Source of the DNA: Mytilus galloprovincialis
Lineage: Eukaryota > Mollusca > Bivalvia > Mytilida > Mytilidae
Assembly (NCBI RefSeq): GCF_965363235.1
Contig: NC_134845.1
Coordinates: forward strand, 66,679,261 to 66,743,260
Length of the DNA stretch: 64,000 bases
Direction of reading: 5' to 3'
Made by a program: the position numbers and the translations under genes. Shown here in pieces: positions 55,341 to 64,000 of this stretch; the first letter of the stretch is position 1; every line of letters begins with the position of its first letter. The notes beneath the pieces were generated by a model. That model was not told the origin of the DNA and searched no databases. It saw only the letters and a program-made list of their open reading frames with translations.

Positions 55341-57980
55341 TTCAGAAACGATACTATTTCACCTGATTGGTTGTTTGGCGATTATGCTAGTTTTCAAATT
55401 TCCAAATGAAACGAATAAATATACCAAAGTTAATCGGTATATTGTACTACTCATTGTTTATTTATGAATATAATTCATTACATTACTTCGATATTTCATT
55501 TAAAATAAAAATGATAGCTCTGAAATGAATAGATAAATAATAAAATAAAAACAAAAACAATTATGAAAGGCAAACAAGATCAATTTAAATATCAAAATAC
55601 CTTCTCTTCTTAAAAAAATAGGATGGAAACATTCTTTATTTTATTATTCATATTTATTATTAAAGTTGTCATTTTTTTCTACTTATTTTCATATAAGTTA
55701 GTGAGATGTACATCGTAAAAGACGTGAAAAATTTAAGGAGTATCTCAGAAACATAATTTAGAGGCAGTCGCTATTCCTGGTTAAAATAAATAGAATATAT
55801 TATATTATGCTTTCAAAACATGTGTGTGTGTGTCAATCTTTTTCGTTATCCACGTCAAACGATTTGCATAGTTTTCTTTATTAAAGAAATGAACGACCCT
55901 ATTCGTGTTTGTAAATTATTTAAAAACTAACGCCCATTAAGTTTTTCCAAAAAATAGATAAGAAATATTCTTATTTCGTTTCACGGAGGGAAAACATTTT
56001 TTTCGATGACTTTAGTGTAATCATTTCCCGTCTTTTACATTAGCGTATGATCCGTATATTTAACCTTTTTCAAAATAACCTAGTACTTTCAAAGTCAGAC
56101 AATTTATCTGTAAGTGCACGCATAGTCCGCTAGCATATGCATGTACAGTGTATTTGTTTTTATTTTTTATTCAAGTGCAAACACTAGCTAGTAATGATTG
56201 GTTGTTCGTTTCTTGAAGTCCAGTGGCACATATATCATGAATGTTCAGGACGAATTACACTCACTTACATAATGTAGCAAGACTATTCAGTGAAAAAATG
56301 AATCATTTATTATATTGTGTTTTCTGTTTACCTAAATGACTCAACACAATTTTTGAAAAAGAAATAAAACTGCCTTGAATATAAAATAAAATAATATATA
56401 ATTATATATGCAAATATTGGAAATGTCTTGAAAAGTAGAATAAAGACCAAATATTAAAAACAATATATTCTTAAGAAATATTTAAAACATATTTGTTTTT
56501 ATGTTAAATGAACAGAACAGAACAGAACAGAACAGAACAGAACATATTTTATTTCCAATTAAGGGCTCACATGGGGCATACAGAGCATACATGAATAAGG
56601 AAAAAGAATATTGATTTGCATAGATACATAGATACAAACATTTTTTTACATTACAGTTACAATACAATTACTAGCTCATATTCACTTTAATAAATTTACC
56701 AACAGCATTAAGAACCTGATTGTCTTCACAGTTTAATAAATAAATAAATAAATGTGAGTAAGTGACCATTGGCTTGGAAATAGAAATATGTTAAAATAAA
56801 CTTTTTGAACTTTTACATTTATAATATCACTCTTTATTTTTGCCTTTTTTTTGCGTTCTTCGAAGATTGCAAATACAAAGCTTTGATCGGAATCTCCCTA
56901 ATTGATAACAGTTTCCAGAATAACTTCATACATGTAACACCTTTTTATTACTCGTCCATATAATTTACATGTTGATTTTTAGCATCTGTCTATCACACCT
57001 TCACTCTTTGAAGTTTCACATCTGGGTTGAAAAATAAGTCGTTATCTATTTCACAATTGGGAACTTTTCTGTTGTTTGAACAGTCAAAATAAAATCGTGA
57101 TAATTATAATTTCCAACGGTTCGATAGTATAGTGGGAAATTATTGTAATAACGGTACTAGTGAATACTATTGATACGGGTACTTCTAATGTACACGTATA
57201 TACATACATGTATCACGTGATACTGATATTTAGCGGGAATATTTTCCCTTGTTGGTCACTTCTAGCCAAGCATCAGATTGGACAACAGTGAAATAAATTT
57301 CATTTTCAATTGAATTGTTATTCTAATTTGTATTTAGTAGGGATTTATAAAGTTACTTGATTTATTATGTATTCCATATAGTATATTTATTCAGTTATAC
57401 ACAGTCCAAGTGTACCTCTCGAGACGGTCTTCCGAGCATTTGGGTTTGGACACAGGTTTCCAAAATTTTCCACTTTATTTAAAATGTAGTCTTTTGACTG
57501 CAGTTTAAATGGAGTTTGAACCGAGGTAACTCGTTTTTGTTGGTTTTTCCTGGCCGGCGGGATCGTTTATGACAGAGCCCATATTTTTGAACACAATTTA
57601 CTCGTTTTTTCTAAAGAATTCCTTATGAAAGTTCATTTATAGTGCATTGATACTTATGCTTCATGTATATTGTGTATATATATATCTATTATATTTATAT
57701 TAATAAAATATGGGGTCCACCAGTATTGCTGGGCTATCGGCTATATATAGTATTTTAGTATTTATTGATATGCCTAGAAATAGTATTTAGTAAAGTTGAT
57801 ACTGTAACAGTTTAATCACGTTTATCTTCGATGATTTACGATTTAGTTTAGTAATAAATCAGAAATTTGCTAATTGTTGTACACTTGTTTCACATAGATT
57901 TAATCGTTGGCAAAATTGTTATAGCAAACTTATTATTACCTAAATTTTAATATGTTTATTTATAATTTTCGGATTAAGCT
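55341..57980. other. Non-coding AT-rich region with microsatellites
   Basis: No exon is supported. Includes a short TG repeat near 55820-55835, a pentanucleotide repeat at 56510-56545 and an AAAT repeat near 56735-56755. Confidence 0.5.
56510..56620 (-). mobile_element. LINE 3' end with TTCTG microsatellite tail
   Basis: Read on the minus strand: 'gtatgccccatgtgagccct', 'taattggaaataaaatatg', then seven TTCTG units. The gtgagccct...ggaaataaaatat block matches 24750-24860 and is typical of a non-LTR 3' terminus with simple-repeat tail. Confidence 0.6.
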
Positions 57981-57984
57981 TGAT

Positions 57985-58165
57985 GTCCAAGGTCACTGAA
58001 CTAGTACATATTTTTGTTTAGAGGCAAACTTAAGTACGTCTCCGGGTGAGGGATTTTCTCTATTTGTTGGAGACCTTTTGGTGGCTTTCGGCTGTTTTCG
58101 ACTCTTTATAGTCGGGTTGTTGTCTCTTTGACACATTCCTCATTTCCATTCTCAATTTTACGTCA
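57985..58165 (+). repeat. Dispersed repeat, 'gtctctttgacacattcc' family
   Basis: 'gtcactgaactagtacatat', 'gtctccgggtgagggatttt', 'gtcgggttgttgtctctttg' and 'acacattcctcatttcc' match 29165-29330 in order and orientation. Confidence 0.65.
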
Positions 58166-59520
58166 TGTTAAGTTGGAAATCCAGGCTAATTCAAGGATAG
58201 TCTTATTATATACAAGTATCTATGATGAAATTAGAAAATATTCATGGGCGGATCCAGCATTTTTTTAAAAAGTGGGTTCCAACTCAGGATAAATTGAAGT
58301 TCCAATCATATCACCACATTCAAAGGCATTGATCGTAAAAAAAAAGTTGGTGCCAACCCCGTAACCCCTACTGAATAAAAATTGAACGACACCGTTATAC
58401 TTACGACACACAGGTACTTATTCAAAATTGATATTAAAACATATAACTTCGAAAAAATACTTATAATAGCAACAAATTAGCATATATTCTTTTTATTTTA
58501 TAATGTATGACAGCTTTGTGAATTGATTTTTAGCGTATTTTGTTACGTTTTCTTAACGTACAAACGTACAGTGGCAAGTATTTCACTTATATTCCGGACG
58601 AAAAAGTAGTTATAACGAAAAAATACAATACTAAAATGTGTTCATCAAAATAGAATAAAAATTTTGACAGCTACTGAACAATAAAGAAATATTTTGAGGG
58701 CATACATTTTGAGAGAATAATATTCGCCTACGATAAAAAAAAATCCTTTACTGTAACGTAGTATATACAGAAGGACAAAATACATTGAAAGATGGTACAC
58801 TCCTACATCCTTATATTCTTGCATTACTATACAATGTTGTAACTTGTAAAGGATTAAATTAAAAGCAGGAGGTATCGGTTTTTTTTTTTTTGTTTTTTTT
58901 TGGCATAAACAAATATTGCAGTGTGTTTCGTTTTACTCCCCTCGGTGAAATTATAATATTTGCACGCCCTCACCTAGATCTAGATCTGAAATTAGTTGTT
59001 ATTAAATAAACAATAATTTACCTTAAGCGATGTATAATTGTTGACCATTCGAGATTCTTTTTTTTTCAACCCGTCTTCAGCTGAATTTGTGATTTTGATA
59101 TTACTATGCGGGACGCAAGGGATTTCAAATCGAAAATAAATGCAAAAAAAATGTGAAGTTTTGTGTCTTTCAAAACACGAACAAAATACAGAATTAAATG
59201 CAGGATAAAGACAATAACTGTTTAGTGTCATTAAATGTTAAGCTGTATTTGTACTCGGCTCGAAACAGGGGTTTTAGCTCGCTATAGCTCGCATTACACC
59301 GGTGTCTTAGCCTCGTACACATACAGCTGATATTTTAAGACACTAAACAGTTATTGTCTATATGTTTCCTATGTTTTAAGAATTTATGCGTACGGGTTAA
59401 TAATTTTATTCTCCTCAAAAACATTTTTGTAAAAAAAATCAATGGTGTGCATTTTAACCAAAAACTGAATAATTCGCGTCTGAAACAGAAATTAAAACAA
59501 AGCTATCAAATCAAATTGGT
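58166..59520. other. Non-coding region
   Basis: Contains a GGGCGGATCC MITE end at about 58249-58262 and a T-run at about 58880-58902. No exon is supported. Confidence 0.45.
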
Positions 59521-59521
59521 A

Positions 59522-59785
59522 TTATGGGTAATATGAGAACACAACGGGTGCCGCATGTGGAACAGGATATGCTTTCCCTTCCGGAACACTTGAGATCACC
59601 CAAGTTTTTGGTGGGGTTTGTGTCAGTGCTCAGTCCTTGTTTCCTATGTTGTGTTCTGTGAACTATTTTTTGTCTGTTTATCTATTTCTTTATTATCCAT
59701 GACTATGTCAGTTTATTTTCGATTTGTGAGTTTGAATGTCCCTCTGATATCTGCTATCTTTTGTCCCTCTTTTTAACCTATTCTA
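59522..59785 (+). repeat. Penelope-like element 3' tail, 5'-truncated copy
   Basis: 'gggtgccgcatgtggaacag', 'gagatcacccaagtttttgg', 'tgggtttgtgtcagtgctc', 'gactatgtcagtttattttc', 'ttttgtccctcttttt'. Same tail as after the RT at 53.6 kb. Confidence 0.6.
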
Positions 59786-59934
59786 AGTATGCTATGCTTA
59801 TTCAAATTAATTTTAAACGTCAAAGTACGTGACTGTTTTTATTAACGGTTTCACTAACTGAAAAAGCAACTGTCAATGAATAAATCGACAACTTGTAATG
59901 GTTTTGTGTTGTTTTTTTTGCACAACACATAATT

Positions 59935-60080
59935 AAAAAAAGAAGATGTGGTATGATTGCAATGCAATAACTCTCCACAAGAGATCAAATGACACAGAAA
60001 TTTTAACAAATTTATATATAAAGGTCACCGTACGGTCTTCGACTGTGCGAAAAGCCCATACCGCATTGTCAGATCCCTGT
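59935..60080 (-). repeat. Dispersed 'ggcaatcataccacatcttc' repeat copy
   Basis: 'agaagatgtggtatgattgc', 'ctctccacaagagatcaaat', 'gtcaccgtacggtcttcgac' and 'cgcattgtcag' are the reverse complement of the family. Confidence 0.65.
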
Positions 60081-60175
60081 GATTATTTTCTTGTGGCTTT
60101 TTTCCAGTGACTTTATTTTCTAGGGACTTTGTGACCTTTTTTCCGGGACTTTTTTCCTGTGACTGTTTTTTTCGT
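60079..60175. repeat. GTGACTTTTTTCC degenerate tandem repeat
   Basis: Five imperfect units of about 20 bp: 'gtggcttttttccag', 'tgactttattttctaggg', 'actttgtgaccttttttccg', 'ggacttttttcc', 'tgtgactgttttttt'. Confidence 0.65.
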
Positions 60176-60407
60176 TTATCATTCTCTTAATAGGTATCAC
60201 GTTATAACTACACTGTCATTGTTAGATTAGCTGAAAGCGTAAACATTTCAAATAAAGGAAATAAAAATACTGAATTATATTTCCGAACAAATTTTAAACA
60301 CCAAAAAAAATTAAGATCAATGTAAATATATAAATATCTTTATTTATTCTGTTACACCGTTCCGTAATTTATATAGTTCGTTTGATTATATTCTTAATCT
60401 ATTTATG

Positions 60408-61149
60408 TGTTCCAACCTAGGAGGATTATTCATCTTTAACGTTAAAACATCGTACCGTCGCTACCTTTCCCTCTCTCAAACGGAACATTGCAAGGTCATA
60501 CCAGTTCTGGAGAACTTTTCAAAGACAAACGTCATCTAGGACACAATTCGTGGCTAACCACAGAGTGAGTTAACTTGACAACATTGTTTTTGAAGCCTTC
60601 AAATTGCCTTTCGTATGATTGAACCTTTTCTCCGCGAAATACCTGGAATTTATCTGTCCTTGAAAGTACAACATTTTTTCGCATTCAACGGACTGTGCTA
60701 TCAATTACCTTTGACATTTCGTTATAATAACATTAATTGAACACATTGTAAAATTGTATTTTATTTGTTTTTCAGCTTTTTACCATATGTCAGATTGGTT
60801 CATAATTAAAGTATCAGCACCTGATAGTCTTTTCTCCTTGAGCCCAATCGTCGGTTATACTTAATGGTCAGGCCATTACAGTAAAAAGTCTACAACTTGC
60901 CTGTTGTGTCTCACAGATAACGCCACTCCACAGCTACACAGCAACCTACCTGTTGAGCCCTGCATGTACGCGTCATCCCTTGACGTACAGTAAATTGACA
61001 ACAACTTGTCTACACATCTCCTGAACAGGAAATACAACGGAGCATCGTTCGTAGCTGTTACCTTGACACTACGCAACACAGCTTGTGCGTCCTAGGCAGC
61101 ATACCAACAACGTTGAACTAACACTGCCTACAAATAGTTGATTTACATC
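60408..61149 (+). promoter_or_regulatory. Candidate 5' LTR and leader of the BEL/Pao element
   Basis: The sequence becomes less AT-rich here and directly precedes the gag-pol ATG. A plausible LTR start is TGTTCCAACCTAGG at 60408. No primer-binding site could be fixed and the 3' LTR lies outside the window, so the boundary is a guess. Confidence 0.3.
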
Positions 61150-64000
61150 ATGGATCTCAGTCACAAGGAACAACAAGAAGAAGTTCAGTCCCCCGAGGGA
61201 GATGTCACTGAAGAACCAGAACAAAATCCGTCTGAAACAACAAACTTAGGTGAAAGCGCCGAGACTAGGCGAGTACGTGAACTTACCGAAAGGGGACAGG
61301 GAGCCTTTATAGAAAAACGTGACAAGTTCTATAACGACTTAGAGGCCCTATGGTCAAACCTAGAATCTAGATTATTAGAAACAACCAAGGCTCCTAACGA
61401 CCTCCAGCAATTGTTAACAGCACAAGATAAAATTGTACAAGCCTGTACTAATTATCGCAGGCTCACAGACGAGTACTTGCAATTTCTCAAAAGTACAAAA
61501 ACATTAGACAGCCTTCAAGACATTGATACCTGCAAATTATCAACGGATATCCGAATGTCTAAAGTTGACCTGGCAATTGAAGCTTTGCACGAACATCGCC
61601 TTACCTTGACAAAGGCTAAATCAACAAAAACGAGGACATCTAAGGGCAAGAAAAGCTCGCACAGTGGGAGCTCACACGCCTCCGACATGTCGAGCCTAGC
61701 TAGGAGAAAGCGTGCCAAGGCAGAGTCCGCTAGATCAAAGATAGCCTTTGCCGAGCAAGAAGCTGCCCTCCTTAAGCAGGAGGCCGTTTTACAGGAAGAG
61801 ACCCTATATAGACAAACAGAAATCAAGGCCAAAATGGAACAAGAAGCTATCCGTGCAAAACAAGAGGCCGCTTATAGAAAAGCCGAAGCGGAACAAGAGG
61901 CCGCACATAGAAAAGCTCGAATTGAACAGGAGGAAGAGCACATCAAAGCTAAAAAAGAACAGGAGGCCGTTCGCATGAAAACTCAAATGGAACAGGAAGC
62001 CGCACGTGCGGTCCGAGAAAAAGCCGAACTTAAGGCCGCTATGAACATTCTCGAAGCAAAAAGAGAAGCTGCAGCCGCAGAAGCCGAGGCTCGTATCCTG
62101 GAAGACGACGGCAGCCAAGCAGTTAGCGATCTCCCTGACGAAACGGAAGACCCGCTCCAGCGCGTGCAAGATTTCGTCAGTAAACTTCCTGAATCAACTG
62201 TTGTAAAGGAAGTAACAGAACCTCAAAGGAAAAGACAAATTCCTGTTAAGATCGAGCTGAGTCACGACGCACCAGCGTTCGTGCCATCCGTGGCACCCAA
62301 CTTGCTGTCACAGACATCTGCTGTCTTGCCTTCCAATAATAAGTCACCGGAAGTTACCTTTATCCCAGATCTGGGATTAGTAACCGGCATACAAAAACTA
62401 GGCCTTTCAGATGAGAGCCCTACTGAACATCAAAAACAGGGTGTTAAAGAAGTGATCCCTGTCTTACGCACAAAACAAGACTTTATAGAAGAGATCCCTG
62501 TTTCACACCAGCAACAAATCAACCTTACATCAGAGATAACTAGATTCCTTTTACGCAAGGACTTGCTTTTCTCCCGATTAACAAGCTTTAACGATCGGGC
62601 AGAGTCCTTTCATACTTGGAAAGCAAGCTTCAAGAACGTGACTGATGAGTTACAAGTCTCTGACTCAGAACAGATCGATTTACTGATCAAGTGGCTCGGT
62701 CCAGAGTCTGCTAAACACGCCATTAGCATAAGAGCGTCGAACGCTAATAATCCTACCATAGGTATACAAAGATTATGGAAGAGGCTTGACGAGCGGTATG
62801 GTGCTCCAGAAATGTTGGAAGCCTCTATCACGAGTAAACTCGTCAATTTTCCTACCTTGACGAACAAAGATAACGCACGTCTTTATGACTTGTCTGATAT
62901 TCTATCAGAAATCGAATATCACAAGGAAAATCCCAAGCTGGGATGTTTGCTTGCTTATTTCGATTCTTCGTCCGGTATAAATCCTATTGTGGAAAAACTA
63001 CCATACGGACTCCAAGAAAAGTGGATAACAAGGGCTTCAAGATACAAGTCCAAATATGAAGTTGCCTTTCCGCCATTCACAGAATTCTCTGCCTTCATCA
63101 GGGAAATGAGCAAAATTAAGAACGATCCTGGGTTCATCTTTGGATCAAAAGTAACACCAAATACAAAAGACTCTACGCCAAGGTTCACACCTCAGACGTA
63201 CTCTAAAGTCAACGTCCATAAGACGGCTGTTGAACAGCAAACTGAAGACAGCAGTCAACAACAAAATCTGTGTATCCTACACAAGACAAAGCATACCTTG
63301 AATGAATGCCGAGCATTCCGAGCCAAACCAATCGAGGAACGCAAGGAACTGTTAAGACAAAACAATGTGTGCTACAAGTGTTGTGAGTCAACCACACACA
63401 GAAGTCGGGACTGCAACGCAAGTATCAGTTGTAACGAGTGTGGAAGTGAACGACATACCACAGCACTTCACATCACTAGACCACAACAATCTGAAAGTTC
63501 CCAGTTTAGCTCACCCAGACAAGCCTACGGCGGGGAGCAGACAGAGTCAGCTGAAACAAAGTTAACCTCTGTAAGTTCGATCTGCACAGAGATCTACAAA
63601 GATCATAAGAGCGAGAAATCTTGTGCCAAGATATTACCTGTGGACGTGTACCACAAGGACAAGACAAACAAAATTATCAGGATGTACGCCATTATTGACG
63701 ACCAAAGCAACCGGTCTCTTGCCTCGCCTGAATTCTTCAGTCTGTTTAACGTTCGGGAGAAACCTGAAAACTACTCTCTTACGACATGCTCCGGCAGAGT
63801 AGCTACTTCCGGGAAAAGAGGAAAAGATTTCGTCATAAAATCTGTACATAGTGACGTACAATTTGATCTGCCTACATTAATTGAATGTAAAAATATTCCC
63901 AATCATCGAGACGAAATTCCTACTCCTGAAGTTGCAATGCATCATCCTCATCTGAAAGAACTCAGAGGAAACATTCCACCAATAGAGGAACGTTGTCAAA
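61150..64000 (+). CDS. BEL/Pao LTR retrotransposon Gag-Pol, 5' part (runs off window)
   Basis: An ATG at 61150 opens a frame with no stop to the window end (950 codons). Order: acidic N-terminus; a long coiled coil rich in Ala, Glu, Lys and Gln (about residues 195-325); a DUF1759-like Gag region (about 470-660, with FHTWKASF, QIDLLIKWLGPESAK and RLWKRLDERYG); two zinc knuckles (CYKCCESTTHRSRDC from residue 741, then CNECGSERHTTALH); and an aspartic protease with IIDDQSNRSL (catalytic Asp at about 850), followed by the IPNHRDEIPTPE stretch typical of BEL/Pao. RT, RNase H and integrase would lie downstream, outside the window. Codon use is clearly less AT-biased than the surroundings. An uninterrupted frame of this size suggests a recent, possibly active copy. 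Confidence 0.85.
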   Translation, partial: MDLSHKEQQEEVQSPEGDVTEEPEQNPSETTNLGESAETRRVRELTERGQGAFIEKRDKFYNDLEALWSNLESRLLETTKAPNDLQQLLTAQDKIVQACTNYRRLTDEYLQFLKSTKTLDSLQDIDTCKLSTDIRMSKVDLAIEALHEHRLTLTKAKSTKTRTSKGKKSSHSGSSHASDMSSLARRKRAKAESARSKIAFAEQEAALLKQEAVLQEETLYRQTEIKAKMEQEAIRAKQEAAYRKAEAEQEAAHRKARIEQEEEHIKAKKEQEAVRMKTQMEQEAARAVREKAELKAAMNILEAKREAAAAEAEARILEDDGSQAVSDLPDETEDPLQRVQDFVSKLPESTVVKEVTEPQRKRQIPVKIELSHDAPAFVPSVAPNLLSQTSAVLPSNNKSPEVTFIPDLGLVTGIQKLGLSDESPTEHQKQGVKEVIPVLRTKQDFIEEIPVSHQQQINLTSEITRFLLRKDLLFSRLTSFNDRAESFHTWKASFKNVTDELQVSDSEQIDLLIKWLGPESAKHAISIRASNANNPTIGIQRLWKRLDERYGAPEMLEASITSKLVNFPTLTNKDNARLYDLSDILSEIEYHKENPKLGCLLAYFDSSSGINPIVEKLPYGLQEKWITRASRYKSKYEVAFPPFTEFSAFIREMSKIKNDPGFIFGSKVTPNTKDSTPRFTPQTYSKVNVHKTAVEQQTEDSSQQQNLCILHKTKHTLNECRAFRAKPIEERKELLRQNNVCYKCCESTTHRSRDCNASISCNECGSERHTTALHITRPQQSESSQFSSPRQAYGGEQTESAETKLTSVSSICTEIYKDHKSEKSCAKILPVDVYHKDKTNKIIRMYAIIDDQSNRSLASPEFFSLFNVREKPENYSLTTCSGRVATSGKRGKDFVIKSVHSDVQFDLPTLIECKNIPNHRDEIPTPEVAMHHPHLKELRGNIPPIEERCQ

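Noticed and set aside
61515..63861. Minus-strand frames opposite the BEL/Pao ORF
   Set aside because: They are antisense shadows of the long plus-strand Gag-Pol frame.
1..64000. CRISPR arrays, bacterial operons, Shine-Dalgarno sites
   Set aside because: The window has spliced genes, LINEs and SINE-like repeats, so it is animal nuclear DNA; the tandem arrays lack the regular repeat-spacer form.
1..64000. tRNA or rRNA genes
   Set aside because: I saw no cloverleaf with A and B boxes and no rRNA-like GC-rich conserved stretch; a covariance search would be needed to exclude degenerate tRNA-derived SINE heads.

Overview
The window is AT-rich animal nuclear DNA with spliced genes on long introns and dense, mostly decayed transposable elements. 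The interspersed repeats (arms ending near 'ttggcaatcataccacatcttc' and 'gtctctttgacacattcc', a Penelope-like retroelement with its 3' tail, BEL/Pao and LINE fragments) look like those of marine bivalves, most probably a mussel (Mytilus or a relative). That identification rests on recognition, not on a search.

Layout. 1-12 kb: mainly non-coding, with dispersed repeats, a nested hairpin (2261-2345), a T-rich tandem array, a possible first exon (5297-5344, +), a GCGGCAAAC minisatellite (10.6-11.0 kb) and a possible orphan exon (11843-12041, -). 12358-18525: a 6.17-kb element with matching 15-bp terminal inverted repeats and a perfect 6-bp target duplication (TATAAT). It encodes on the minus strand a large protein with acidic N-terminus, transposase-like acidic motifs, a Cys-rich cluster, a SAP domain and NHL-type propeller repeats. 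I regard it as the best candidate for an undescribed system. 18.5-23.6 kb: repeats only.

23640-50934 (-): a host gene that I could assemble from seven exons with fully consistent splice phases (341 aa): signal peptide, one Cys-rich EGF-like region, one transmembrane helix and a tyrosine-rich tail ending in an NPxY motif. Its introns hold most of the mobile DNA: a composite element with 643-bp direct repeats (25041-27405), a LINE remnant (27.5-28.6 kb), a second composite array A-B-A-B-A (30046-33828), a near-perfect 125-nt snapback (35581-35705), an intact three-exon tyrosine recombinase gene (35899-37779) and a LINE interrupted by another LINE (38.0-40.7 kb). The two composite elements share terminal GGTGGCA motifs and architecture although their sequences are unrelated.

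51-60 kb: a LINE 3' part, a degenerate coding stretch, a decayed Penelope-like RT (53.6-54.3 kb), one well-formed Cys-rich exon of another minus-strand gene (54680-54982), and repeat-rich intergenic DNA. 61150 to the window end: the intact 5' part of a BEL/Pao gag-pol ORF (coiled coil, DUF1759-like region, two zinc knuckles, aspartic protease), running off the window at 950 codons.
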